Assembly: GCA_963556145.1 (NCBI GenBank)
Contig: OY744467.1
Coordinates: 3,472,001-3,536,000 of the forward strand
Length of the DNA stretch: 64,000 bases
From: Hygrocybe punicea
Lineage: Eukaryota; Basidiomycota; Agaricomycetes; Agaricales; Hygrophoraceae
Direction: 5' to 3'
The position numbers and the translations under genes were made by a program. Below, in pieces: positions 21,433 through 32,936 of the stretch. Numbering within the stretch: the stretch's first letter is position 1; every line of letters begins with the position of its first letter. Below the pieces are notes generated by a model, which saw nothing but the letters and a program-made list of their open reading frames with translations, searched no databases and was not told the DNA's origin.

Positions 21433-22439
21433 CATTACATGATGTCAAACACTTAAGTTCTTATTGTTACTTATTGCCCGAGCACTGATAAGTAATGGTA
21501 ACAGTGGTAGTGGTAAATGCCAGGATAAACTGTTGTATAACTGACATTCAGTCCACTCCAATGTTGGATGACTGTTGATATACAACTATGGCAAGAACAA
21601 GTGTAAATAATATTGTCCAAGAGATTAGTAGTCCCTTGATCAAAGGCCCCAACTGAGGACAAGTAGTACATTGTTACTAACAGAACAGGATAACATAGAA
21701 TGTATGATTCCAAATTCCGACAATGTTCACATATACTATGATTATTCTTGTTATACATTACAACTGCAGATTATGTAGAATAAATAATGGACATCAAATG
21801 ATTGAATAGAACCAAGAAGAACTCGTTCATGCCACGCTTGCGATGGCCCACTTCCCCAAGTAAACCCGGATTTCAGCCATTGAGGTGATTCATTCATCTC
21901 AGGGACTGAGGGAAAAATGCGTCCAAATATGGCAACTGAGTTCAAAATCCCGTTTGACTGGTTTCATTCCAGAATTCAGAGCCTCTATTGACTTGCACAC
22001 TGCATAGACTGTCACCAGATTTGACAAGGGGGATGTCATGTGGACTGTCCTGCTGGAAAAAAATTATGGAGTGGATCTGGCATAATTTGGACTATCTGTG
22101 AGCTATCTTTTGCCAAGGAAATCAGTATAGATACAATAACTCATGTTATACTACAAATAAAAATGTGATAATTTCCAAGTATATTCTACTGGATGTATGC
22201 TACACTTTTGTCCACTGGAGGCAGTTGTAAAATGTGATATCTGAGTCTCTAGAATGCAGACAAGGAAGAGTGGTCCAGAGTTGTGGCTGAAATTGGAGCG
22301 GAGTCTGAAATGCACAGGGAGAGCTTTCGAGCTCAGTTAAGTGCAAAACCTTCTGCGGCTCAACAGCAAGATTGTTGGCCGGTGGTGTACACCAAGGTAA
22401 GTACGTAGTTTGTTTTCTTTGGTCTGGTACTGATGTCTG

Positions 22440-23780
22440 CACCCCCTGCACCTCATCTGTGCTGAAAACCAGGGGTCAGGGGGTCTCAGGACTGCATGCT
22501 CCCATCATTTGCCCAACCACTGCCCCCTCCTTTGGTCCACCACCAGGACAGCCTGTACCGCCGCGTTTTCAACCTCCCCCGTCTAGGCTACACCCCCCGC
22601 GCTCCGTTTCCATTGAAAACGAGTAGTCAGGGGGTCTCAGGCCCTCGCGATCCGGCTGACTGCCCAACCACCCCCACCCCCCTTTTCTACCACCAGGACA
22701 CCCGCTCCCGTCCCGTTTTCGACCATCCCCGGCCAGTCTACACCCCCCGCAGCTCGTTTGCGTTGAAAACGAGCGACCGGGGCATCTCAAAACCTCGCGA
22801 TCCGGCTGACTGCCCAACCACCAGCAGACTCCCATTTTCTACCACCAGCACACCCGCTCCTGCCCGGTTTTCGACCACCCCCGGCCAGTCTACACCCCCC
22901 ACGCACCGTTTCCATTGAAAAAGAGCAGTCGGGGGGTCTCAGGCCCTCGCGATCCAGCTGTCTGCCCAACCACCACCACCTCCCATTTTCAACCACCAGG
23001 ACGTCCCGTCCCGCCACGTTTTCCTCTACCCCCGGCCCGTCTACAGCCCCCGCACCTCGTTTGCGTTGAAAACGAGCGGGGGGTGTTTCTCAGGACCTCG
23101 CGCTGCCACCATCTATGCCCCAACCACACATTTTTTTTACACCCTAAACACACCCACGCACCTGGTTTTTGGCCACGCCCAGTTGGAATGCACCCACGGT
23201 ACTTCATTCTCATTGAAAACCTGTGGCCGTGTGGCCCTGATCCCTCGCATTGACGCTATGTGCCCCAATCTCTCGCCCCCTCTTTTTTTCACCCCAAACA
23301 CGTCTCCCCTTGCAGTTCTTGGCCATGCCCGGCTGGAATACACTCACAGCGCAACGTTCCCATTGAAAATGAGTGGCTGTGGTGCCCTTATCCCTTGCAT
23401 CGCCGCTAGGTGCCCCAATCACCCACCCCTCGTTTTGTGCACCCCAAACATGCACCCCTCGCGGTTCTTGGCCATGCCCAGCTGGAATATACCACGGCGC
23501 CACGTTCCCGTTGAAAACCAGCAACCGTCGGGTCCTAATCCCTCACATCATGTCACGACCAAGTGCCCAAACCTCCACGCCACTTTCAACCCATGGCATG
23601 CCCTTACCCACCCACAGTTTGTGACCATGCCTGGCTGGAATACAGCCATGGCGCCTCGTTTCAGGTGAACAGGAGCAGCCGTGGTGCCCCCGATCCGTTA
23701 TGTGCCCCAAACCAGCCACCCGTCTTTTTATACTCCCTCACGCCACCACCATATGCCCAACCTCCCACCCCCAATTTTAC
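22440..23780. repeat. GC-rich minisatellite (B2), diverged right half
   Basis: The units are the same as in B1 up to about 23090. After that the units drift (GGCCATGCCCAGCTGGAATAC variants), becoming less CpG-rich toward 23700. Confidence 0.82.
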
Positions 23781-24529
23781 TACACTCAAGATACACCCTC
23801 CCATGCAGTTCCCAACTACACCTGACTTGTATCGGTTCCCTGCCTCTAATAATTTGTACAGATATGAAGCTATGTGTGATTATATTTTTTCTGATTTTTA
23901 TAGTGAGAGACTTGGCCATGGGGCATTGACCAAGATGTTGACTCTGATTTTAATGCAAATTGATGTCACAGAATGTCATACAGATGTTATGCCTTTCCCA
24001 GTCTGCAATGAGAAAATATCTTTACAACAACACTCATGCAACCATAGATAGTATTGTGGACTGTTTTCTGGTAAGCCCAAATAGTTGTTAGTGTATGGGA
24101 GGCTTGAAAATTGCAACATTCACAACAGATCTCTAGGATTCTGGCCCACAGTATTTCATACACAGCCAAAATCACCACTTTTTCTCTCTCCAACTTCACT
24201 CACTTGAAAATCCTGCATATGACTAGGTAAAAGAATTCATATTATATGTTTATGTCCCCAAATTTTTTTAATATACATGGAGCAGTAGAATACATACACA
24301 GTTCCAAGACATTTGCATTACACATCCAATTTTCACTTCTACTCCAATAATAGTAATGGCAGACATTACAAGCACAGGTGATGACCAGTGATGATGGTGA
24401 TGGATGGTCCCACCCCCCAACTTGTTTCAAGCATAATTCTTATATGAAATATTTAGCATTATAATTTGGCAAGTTTTGAATATCAGTAGTGGTGTGGGCA
24501 TAGTGGTGATTACAGCCATTCTTGTAATA
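23781..24529. other. B2 interior, no gene seen
   Basis: This is AT-rich sequence with a TG/AC-rich spacer. No domain or copy with coding potential is recognised. Confidence 0.3.
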
Positions 24530-25287
24530 ATTAAGAAATTTGGACTTAGTAGAAATTTGAGTGCTCTGTTTTGTATCTCATGGAGTACTGCATGGATTGA
24601 TATGGTTATGGAGGGAAAGTTGTACTATTTTCTAAGGTCTATCTATTCCTGTAATTACATTTGAACAATATTTAGCATATGGTGAGTTGTGGATGAAACA
24701 AAAGGTAAACAAGTACTTTTGGACAATCAAAATGATATTGTCACATTATGGCATCAAATGAGCTCAGATTGTAGGGAGAAAGTTGTTCATTTTTTCAAGG
24801 GCTAAAAGTAGATATACGGTGTTTTTCTTTATCTTTGTCTTTTGAGTCCCTAATTGTGATTTTCGTGATATTTCACATCTAATATACACAAACATAGCAC
24901 AGATGTAATATTGGCTCAAAGAACAAAAAATAAAGAAAAAAACAGTATATGTACTTCTAGTCCTTGACAAAATGAACAACTTTCTCTCTACAATCTTCTT
25001 CATAGGAGTTCATTTGATGGCATTACTTGACAATATCATTTGTGGTGTCACAAAGTATTGGTTCACCTCTTGTTTCATCCACAACTCACCACACAGTAAA
25101 TATTTTCTAAATGTAATTACAGGAGTAGATAGCCCTTAAGACATAGTACAACTTTTCATTGATAACCATGTCAATCCATGCAGTATTTCATGAGATATAA
25201 AATACACCACTCAAGATTTTTCTAAGTCAAGATTTTTCTAAACTACCAAAAAAATTCAAAAAGTCTCAAGATTTTCAAAAACAGCTG
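24530..25287. mobile_element. Foldback element F1 (about 760 bp), left end eroded
   Basis: The left arm (24530-24840) and right arm (24905-25250) are inverted copies, with several mismatches. The right end ...CAGCTG is followed by TA at 25288. It is related to F2 (47197-47988), which is complete with TA on both sides. Both lie just before the 3' terminus of a family-B Helentron. Confidence 0.7.
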
Positions 25288-25646
25288 TAAATGATTGAAT
25301 AGAACCCAGAAGAACTCGTTCATGCCATGTTTGCGATGGCCCACTCCCCCAAGTCTCCTGTCAAGGCCATGTTGTCGGGCAGTACAGCAGTCAAAGGTGC
25401 ACTGAATTTCGAAGACCATGGTGAGTATGCATCAGTCAGTCAGGTTGTGGTATTTTCTTATCCATTCGCCAGTTCCCATATATGATGGCATGGGTGGGAA
25501 GTTAAATTTTGCCCAGCTCCAGCACCTCACATCGGACTTGAAGGTGTGGGAAGGTGACTTGGTGGGAACGATATGTCTGGTTGGCTACACAGTGAACAGT
25601 TGGATCCCCAAGGATGTTTCGAGCAAGCAACTTTCTCTAAACATCC

Positions 25647-25975
25647 AGTGGGTCATAGTCTTAGCCAATGAGTAGACGACTTTCATGTGCCCTCAGATGA
25701 CTGGTGAAAAACTTTTTCTGGCATGTTACTTTCGAATCTGTGGTGTTTTAACCACGAAAATATACCATTTGTTATTGATCATTTTTTTCCACCTGTGTGC
25801 CAATTACTTGTTGGTCATAGTCTTAGCCAATGAGTAGAAGTTCACAGCCCCTCCGTTACTGGTGAAATTTCTTTTTTGCATCATTAATTTCGAATCTGCA
25901 GTGTGTTTAAACCACCAAAATATATCACTTGCTTTTGAGATTGTTTTCCACTTGTGTGCCAATTACTTGTTTCAA
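25647..25975. repeat. Imperfect tandem duplication over the G2 stop codon
   Basis: The block GGTCATAGTCTTAGCCAATGAGTAG, with the 140 bp after it, occurs twice (from about 25650 and from 25813), with diverged sequence in between. The first copy carries the G2 stop codon; the second is downstream of the gene. Confidence 0.8.
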
Positions 25976-25996
25976 AAAGTGCTTGTGGTTCTAAGT

Positions 25997-26280
25997 CTAC
26001 TTTCCCAGAAGTTCTTCTATGGTGCTAAACAGACTGAGTCCTAAGTTCCATCTAGCTGGTCCCTCAGCTTCTAAGTCTGCCTTCCTCTCCTTGTTAGTAA
26101 AAAGCAGTTGACGAACACTCTGAAAGCCATAATCCACCCATCTAAACAAACCCCCTGCCGTATACTGCGTGAATGACATTCGTGTTTCTGCTACTTGGAT
26201 TGAGGTGTTGGAGTGGCGGAGAATGGCAGAAGGAATGAGGGCTGTTGTTCTGGCAGGGAATTCGGTGACCTTCTTCAAGT
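25997..26280 (-). pseudogene. Host-like gene G3, C-terminal part, cut by Helentron B'3
   Basis: The minus-strand frame reads KKVTEFPARTTALIPSAILR, then ETRMSFTQYTAGGLFRWVDY, then LGLSLFSTIEELLGK and stop at 25997. I know this middle block from uncharacterised mushroom proteins of unknown function. The upstream part is removed by the B'3 insertion after T26280. It is convergent with G2. Confidence 0.55.
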
Positions 26281-26859
26281 TACAAGTTCTTCCATTTATG
26301 GAAAGCTTGTTCTTATAAACCCGGTTTTCAGCCATTGAGGTGATTCATTCATCTCAGCGACTGAGGGAAAAATGTGTCCAAATATAGTAACTGAGTTCAA
26401 AATCCCTTTTAACTGGTTTCATTTTGGAATTCAGAGCCTTTATTAACTTTCACACATTATGGATTCTCATGAAAATAGACAAGGAGTATGTGATGGATAC
26501 TGTCCTGCTGGAAAAAAATTATGGAGTGGATATGGCATAATTTGGACTACCTGTGAGCTATTTTGTGCAAGAAAAATGAGTATAGATTCAATAACTAGTG
26601 TAATACTGCAATGTAAAATGTGGTAATTTCTAGCCATATTCTATGGCATGTATGTTATACTTTTGTCCACATAATGCACCTAGGGAACATAATATCTGAG
26701 TCTCTAGAATGCAAACAAGTGAGGGTGGTCCGGAGTTGTGGCTGAAATTTGAGCGGAGTTCAGAATCCAAAGTGAGAGCATTCGAGCTCAGGTGAATCCA
26801 AAACCTTCTGTGGCTCAACGGCCTCATCTCCCTCAACTTCGGACAGCACTGCCAACTCC

Positions 26860-27320
26860 CTGCTGTCCCTACTGCCCTACAACTTTCCCATCCTCCTCTA
26901 CTGTCCCCTAACTCTCTCCAGGAAACCTTTTGGCCTCCAAAAGGTCACCGATGTCTAGCAATAGTGTCACCAGCAACCCCAGCAACAGGGGCACATTCCG
27001 GCTGCTTTGGAGCGCCATGGAGGGTTTCTGAGGGCAGCAGGGGATGTGGTGCACCCACCTCCTGCTATACTAGGTGAGTTTTCTGTTTTATTAGCTGTCC
27101 TGGATCTGAATTGGCCATGGGTACTCACCCAGGTGTCACCTGCTTCTCCCAGCCATCCAACTCCCTATCCAGCACCCTCCCAGCGTCCTTTCAGTGCCCC
27201 TATAGTCCCTGCACCAATTTGTGACCCTCCCCACTGCTGCCCCCATGCATTCTGCCCCTTCTCTCTCCCTTCTGCTCATTCCCCCTCTCCAATCCTTCCT
27301 TGGAACTTCATTGACTGACT
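26860..27320 (+). other. Conserved exon-like block in the B' leader
   Basis: This block is kept in B'1 (reverse, about 1230-1690), B'3 and B'4 (about 54540-55040). It contains a good intron signal: GTGAGTTTTCTG (27075) to CACCCAG (27131). The flanking sequence is Ser/Pro-rich in all frames. It could be a captured host exon pair or an untranslated leader with an intron. Confidence 0.35.
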
Positions 27321-27655
27321 TATCATTCACATCTCACCACCACCTCTCATTACTGTCCTCTATTGCCCTCATTGTAGCCATACTGTAATAATTTGGCCAT
27401 TTAATCAATTAATTTAATGAAATTAAATAAGAATAAATTGATAACTGCTTAGCAATCTGAAGAGTGAATTAGTGAGTGAACTATGGAGTGAACTGCAGCA
27501 TTAAAGAAGCTTTTGAGTTTTACACTCCATGGATGCATCACAGAAGTTGTGAAGAGAATTTGCATAGATAGATGCCTGCCTCAAAATATTTATACTTATT
27601 TGAACATACCTGCCATTGGCGTGAGATCCCGACGTTGCCACATTTGGTAATGCAG

Positions 27656-27711
27656 ACTGACTACCAAAAAATCGCCTGCGCCATCGAGGCGATTTTTTGG
27701 TAGTCAGTCAA
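27656..27711. repeat. Long-stem hairpin in B'3
   Basis: GACTGACTACCAAAAAATCGCC pairs with its complement across an 8-base loop. In B'4 the two arms are separated by about 120 bp, and the segment next to them is inverted. Confidence 0.85.
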
Positions 27712-27904
27712 ATAAAGTTTGCATGGTTATAATAATAATAATTTGAATATAATAATTATATAAATGCATAAGTCCATATTTGTAGCAGAAAGTGACTAGC
27801 AGGAGATCGCCTCAATGCCCGAGGCGATTTTGCTAACCCCCATGATCGTGCAGGTGAACAAATAGGTATGTATTCTCATTGAATTTTTATGGTCTACTAA
27901 CGTT

Positions 27905-28965
27905 GTGTTCACCGTCAACACCTCGTTTGTGTGACAACGAGGCGCAGGTTCTCGCGATCCAGCTGACTCCCCAACCACCAACCACTCTTTTTCAACCACC
28001 AGCATGGCCCATCCCGCCCCATTTTTGAACACCCCCGGCCAGTCTACGTTGAAAACGAGCGACCGGGGGGTCTCAAAACCTCGCGTTCCTGCTGTCTAGC
28101 AGTGTCTGCGCAACCAGCACCACCCCCCATTTTCATCCACCAGAACACCCCGTCCCGCCCCGTTTTTGACCACCCCCAGCCAGTATACACCCCCCGCACT
28201 CCGTTGCCATTGAAAACAAGCGAGCGGGGGGGCTCAAGACTCAAGATCTCGCGTTCCAGCTGTCTGCCCCACCACCACCACCACCCTCCCTTTTTCTACC
28301 ACCAGGACACCAGGACCAGTCCCGTTTTTGACCATCCCCGGCCAGTCTAGACCCCCTGCACCTCGTTCGTGTCGAAAACGAGCGACCGGGGGGTCTCAAA
28401 ACCACGCGATCCGGTTGTGTGCCCAACCACCACCATCCCCGTTTTTCAAACACCAGGGTGCCCCACCCCGCCGCGTTTTCGACCAGCCCCGGCCAGTCTA
28501 CACCCCCCACAGCTTGTTCGCGTTGAAAACAAGCGACCGGGGGGTCTCAAGACCGCGCGCGTTCCAGCTGTCTGCCTAACCACCACCAACCCCCTTTTTT
28601 CATCCATCGAGACACCCCATCCCGTCCGGTTTTCGATCACCCCCAGCTAGTGTGCACCCCCCGGGCCTCGTTCGCATTGAAAATGGGGGGTCGGGGGGTC
28701 TCCGGCCCTCACATTCCGCCTGTCTGCCCAACCAGCAACACCCCCCCCATTTTTCATCCCCCGGGACGCCCCACCCCATCCAGTTTCCGATCCCCCCTTG
28801 CCAGTGTACCCCCCCCGCACCTCTTTCAAGTTGAATATGAGGGGTCGGGTGGTCTCATTCCAGCGTCTGCCCAACCACCCCCCCCGGTTTTCATCCACCA
28901 GGACACCCCGGCCCACACCTCTGGGTCATCTACATCCCCGTACCATGTTTCTGTTGAAAACGCGA
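27905..28965. repeat. GC-rich minisatellite (B'3)
   Basis: About seven units have the CTCGTTCGCGTTGAAAACGAG core with GACCGGGGGGTCTCAAGACC variants. It is related to the B1 array. Confidence 0.88.
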
Positions 28966-29064
28966 AGTTGGGGATGTCAGATATATTTACTTATATTTAA
29001 TTATTAAATAGAAATTAAATATTATATAATCAATTTCCAAATTTATCTGTGAAATCTAAATGCT

Positions 29065-29654
29065 ATGCTTGTGACACGTCTGCTAGTGTATAACATGCTA
29101 TTCTACTGCATTGTGTTTCTATTACTCCTGCTGTTCCCCATTCTCTCTGGTCCTCCTGTCTGTTTTACGGTTCCTTCCTTGTTGTCAGTGACACATTCTG
29201 ACCATTCATTTAACTTGTGTTGCATGACAGGCCGATGCCAATGCCAATGCATCATTGCGTATGTCATTTCTTTACAAAGACAGGTTGGTTTATCTGACCA
29301 TTGATTAAAGTACCAGAGATCTCTGGTGGCCTTGTTTACATGGTACACAGCTCGGTGTTATATTATCATCCTGACACACCCCAGGATGTGGTGTTTGCTT
29401 ATCGTTCGGTTTATGCACCGGAAAGGTTGAATTTCAGGACACAAATATCTTTTTATTGTCTTGCTCATGTGTCCCATGACAGGGTGTTATATTATTGTCC
29501 TGATACACCCCAGGATAGGACACTAATATCTATTTATCGTCTTGCTGTGTCCCAAGACAGGGTGTTGTTCTATCATCCTGACACACCCCAGGATATGGTG
29601 CTTGATTACCATTCTGTTTATGCACCACAGAACTTGAGTTTAAGGACACAAATG
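29065..29654 (+). pseudogene. Start of the Helitron gene (B'3), truncated
   Basis: The conserved 5' frame (29065-29301) is followed by VPEISGGLVYMVHSSVL and then copies of a repeat with YHPDTPQDVV / YCPDTPQDRT / SQDRVL, matching the N-terminal repeat array of B'4 at 57484. It breaks at the Copia boundary after about 110 residues of the main exon, so no enzymatic domain is present. Confidence 0.6.
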
Positions 29655-29881
29655 TATTAAAATAAACTGGTAGGAGGTCACTGTGAATACTGATATATTG
29701 TGTGATACAAAACTACACTAATCACCTGGTAGGAGGTCACTGTGAATACTGAGGATACACAGTGATCTCCCCACCAGGTTTGACCGCTTTGGGACAAATA
29801 GATACAAACAATCAGCCACAATCTTCGAAATCTACTAAGTCCATACTCTCTTGTGGTAGAGTGACTCATCACAACCTAACA
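29655..29881 (-). repeat. Copia 3' LTR
   Basis: 227 bp; it contains two copies of GGTAGGAGGTCACTGTGAAT. Confidence 0.9.
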
Positions 29882-29902
29882 CTCCCTCTTGATCAGGCAA
29901 CT

Positions 29903-32900
29903 CTACAAGTTTCTCAATCCCAACATTTCCACCATAGCAATCACCTTAGGCCGGCCAAGAGCTTTAGTCAAGATGTCTGCAGGCATATCATCTGTCCTGA
30001 CATGCATCATATTAATGTTGCCCTTCTCCACTTCATCACGCAACCAGTAGAACCGCAGATCCAAGTGTTTCATACGTCCATGATGCTCAGGATTCTTGGC
30101 AACAGATATTGCAGATTGGTTATCAATGAGAAGTGGTGAGGAGGTGGTGATGGTGTATCCCAGTTTAGTGAACAGATTCCGCAACCAAAGGATTTCCTGG
30201 CCAGTAGAGGTTGATGCAACATACTCTGCTTCTGTGGTTGACAGCGCAACAATCCCTTGAAGCTTGCTTGACCAGCTGATTGCACCAGTGCCCATCTTCA
30301 CCACATAACCACTTGTGGATCGTCCATTGTCAGGATTGCCACCATGGTCTGTATCAGTGTAAGTGGTGAACAATTGAGTAGATGTGGGGTCAGGTGCATA
30401 GGTAAGCTTGAGGTCAAGAGTGCCTTTGAGGTAGTGGAAGAGATGCTTCACTGCTTTCCAGTGGGTCATTCCAGGATTCTTGTTGAACCGGGCAAGTACA
30501 CCAACAGCATAGGCAATGTCAGGACGAGTAGCAGTGGCAAGATACATCAATGCACCAACTGCTTGGAGGTATGGAACAGCACGCATCTCCTTAATGTCTT
30601 TGGAGGATGTAGGAGACATGTCATTGCTGAGTTTCAAGCCAGGATCCATGGGAGTGCTGAGTGAGTTGCAATCAGAGAGTCCAAAGCGTTCCAGCAGAGT
30701 GAGAATGTACTGGCGCTGAGAAAGTGATAGAGTGCGCTTGGATCTGTCTCTGATGATTTCAACACCCAACAGCCATGACGTGGGTCCCAGTTCTCTGAGC
30801 TTGAAGTGCAACTTGAGTTCTGCAATGACCTGATTGATTTTCTCCTTGGACTTGCAGGCAATGGTCATGTCATCAATAAAGACTGGGATGATAATGCGCA
30901 TGTCCTCCTTGCCATAAATCCAGATGCTGTGTTCACAAACAATCCTCCTGAAGCCCATAGACTCCAAGACAGCATTGAGCTTCTTGTGCCAGCACCTTCC
31001 AGCCTGTTTGAGCCCATAGAGTGACTTCTGCAAATGCCAGACCCAATCATTGCCCTTCTCAACAAAGCCCTCTGGCTGGCGCATGTAGACTTCTTCTTCA
31101 AGGGTTCCATTGAGAAATGCAGATGAAATGTCTACACTCTCCAAATGGAGATCCTCAAGTGCAGCCAATGCCAGGATGGCGCGTAAAGCAGCCCATTTTG
31201 GAGTAGGAGCAAATGTTTCAGTGAAATCAAAGCCTGGGCGTTGCGAATATCCTTGGGCCACCAATCTCCCTTTGCGACGCTCAATAGATCCATCAGCATT
31301 CTTTTTGACTTTGAACACCCATCGGCTGCCAATAGCTTTGCGGCCAGGTGGAAGCTGAACCAGATCAAAGGTGCCATTCTCAATCAAGGCCTGAATCTCA
31401 TCTAGAGCAGCTTTGTGCCAGAGTTTCCTTTCCTCGTCTGGACAAGACATTGCTTCAGCATAGGAGTTTGGCTCTCCATCATGATTGACTGTCTTGCATG
31501 CCCACTCAGAGGTATTGAATGCATATTCAACTGCTTGATCCCAAGTCAAGTAGGCATGATGTTGGCCTTCTGTGACAAAAGCCAGACCTGCTCTGACAGC
31601 ATCAGCATATTCCAGTTCATCATCACTTTCATCTCTGGGCAGGAGATCGAGTTCATCATCACTGCTTGAGTCATGTACAGATGTAGTTGATGGAGTTGAA
31701 GTTGAAGCTGGAGCTGGAGCTGGAGCTGGATTTACAGGAGGGATAAGCAAGGGATCAGGAGTGGGTGTAGCTGAAGATGGGGGAGGAGTTTGAGGTGGGG
31801 GCACAGGCTGAGTGAAGTACTTTCTCTCTAGTGCAGATTCATTGAGGGAGCCTTGAGGACGACTGGACCTGGGGGGATTCGTGCATTTGGAAGGTGGAAG
31901 AACAGGTGCTGGATTGCGAACAGGACCTACTGGAGGAGCAGCAGGAAGTGGAACACCAGGTGCAGGATCATTTTCATCAGCAGGAGCAGGTGCTTCATCA
32001 CCATTGTCATCATCTCCCTCTGGATGGAGCACCACTCCAGGATGTTTGGGAGGAGCCTCCACAACAGGTGGCTCAGAGACAAGGTTAATGGCAGTGGGAG
32101 AGTTCCCAGGGAAACACCGCTCATCAAATACTGCATGACTACTGATTATGATCCGCTTTTCTACTGGGTCCCAGAATTTCCATGCTTTGACACCTTCTGG
32201 ATAGCCAACAAAGATACACTTCTTTGAGTGTGGTTGCAGTGCTTTCCTCTTTTCCTTGCGAACCAGCACATACGCCAAGCAACCAAACACTCGAAAGTAA
32301 GAAATGTCAGGCCGTTTACGTTTCCAGACATAGTAGGGTGTCTCTCCATCCAATGCAGAGGTAGGTGTCCTATTGCTGGTGTGCACAAAGGCTGCCACAG
32401 CTAGCTTCCAGAAGGAGGGAGGGAGTTTTGCCTGAACCAGGAGTGCAGTAGCGCCACCAGCTACATCACGATTGGCACGCTCTGCAACTCCATTCTGATG
32501 GGGTTCATTTGGTTCAGTGTGTTGGCATTTGATTCCCTCACTGGCACAGAAATCAACATATTCATGGCCAATGTATTCACCTCCTTTGTCATCCCTGGTA
32601 GACTGGATTCTCCTGCCAGTCTGGTTCTCTGCATCTGCCTTGAACAGCTTGAATGAAGCCAATGCATCACTCTTTTTCTTCAGGAAAGCAACAGTTTTCC
32701 AGCGTGACTTGTCATCAATGAACAGTTCCCAATAGCGATAGCCCTCTGCTGTTTGCACAGGCAGTGGGCCCTTCAGATCCATGTGGATGAGATCAAGAAT
32801 CTGAGTGCGACGAGTGGCTGTTTTGGGAATGTCATGACGGTGTTGCTTTCCAAAGATGCATGGTTCACAGATGGGATCAGGAGTAGACTGAGACTTGATC

Positions 32901-32936
32901 ACCATCCCTGTGATGAGCTTGTTCTTGCGCATGTTC
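29903..32936 (-). CDS. Copia Pol: integrase, reverse transcriptase, RNase H
   Basis: The open frame continues upstream to 33130, but sequence upstream of about 32936 is not homologous in this frame. From the N terminus: end of the GAG-pre-integrase domain (PICEPCIFGKQHR), integrase core (HMDLKGPL...TRDDKGGEY...NGVAERANRD), a Pro-rich linker (APAPASTSTP), then reverse transcriptase (YTETFAPT-like FTETFAPTPKWAALRAI, SAFLNGTLEEEVYMRQPEGF, LYGLKQAGR). Its catalytic box is FIDDMT instead of the usual YVDD. RNase H follows (YTDTDHGGNPDNGRSTSGY, STTEAEYVA). There are no internal stops over about 1000 residues. It is linked to Gag by a frameshift near 32930. Confidence 0.9.

Larger units (their letters stand above)
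17911..21861 (+). mobile_element. Helentron B1, inserted in the terminus of B2
   Basis: It begins TACGAGTTCTTCC directly after the TCTTAT that closes the B2 palindrome, and ends CCCACTTCCCCAAGT directly before B2's AAACCCGG. Order: palindrome, leader to about 18480, 150-bp minisatellite (18535-20065), the AT-rich 5' frame (20177-20424), a fusion to the last part of the peptidase gene (20528-20815), tail with a hAT-like MITE, and terminus. It is about 3 kb collinear with B4 at 44061. Compared with B'4, the entire Rep-helicase region is missing; the junction is just after ACAGCTCGGT near 20475. It is an internally deleted derivative. Confidence 0.87.
17875..25354 (+). mobile_element. Helentron B2, split by nested Helentron B1
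   Basis: B2 consists of its 36-bp terminal palindrome (17875-17910), then the nested B1 (17911-21861), then the rest of B2 (21862-25354) from AAACCCGG onward. The right end has AAGAACTCGT, the hairpin-forming GCCATGT/GCGATGGC and CCCACTCCCCCAAGT. The interior holds the family-B leader (to about 22380), a minisatellite (22440-23780), a non-coding part and a foldback segment (24530-25287). No Rep, helicase or peptidase sequence is left. Flanks are T17874 and C25355 in gene G2. Confidence 0.85.
16214..25675 (+). pseudogene. Host-like gene G2, about 12 exons, split by Helentron B2
   Basis: I recognise this as an uncharacterised mushroom protein family, function unknown. Exon blocks in order: KRGYKGKPVYAYSDIEE (about 16228-16285), DGKSKEATE, DENTPSPKPKKGKPGK, ATAGNTSRSAKKARVES, a SPQKT repeat run (about 16752-16830, five units), FKKPKEDLVYMEDFPES, FVKSHGGLVECEVLLAEL, a block ending NVPDILPSTNM, and the long exon 17383-17752. 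The latter reads into GGSSGSSFAKLL and breaks at 17874 inside ...KKSLTAL. It resumes at 25355 (SPVKAM...) and ends VNSWIPKDV...LNIQWVIVLANE and stop at 25675. Introns are about 50-60 bp. Removing 17875-25354 leaves one T and restores the frame. The start is uncertain, with an ATG at 16339 as an alternative. Confidence 0.62.
26281..29654 (+). mobile_element. Helentron B'3, 5' portion
   Basis: It begins TACAAGTTCTTCCATTTATGG (one substitution in the palindrome), then the B' leader shared with B'1 and B'4, a 23-bp-stem hairpin (27656-27711), a minisatellite (27905-28965), and the start of the Helitron gene with PDTPQD repeats (29310-29650). The gene ends at 29654, where a Copia element with target copy AAATG follows. 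Beyond the Copia the sequence is not Helitron, so B'3 was already truncated before the Copia inserted. Confidence 0.8.

Noticed and set aside
27007..27318. A 103-codon gene in the B' leader
   Set aside because: The frame starts inside a block that is better explained by an intron at 27075-27131 and is not kept open in the other copies.
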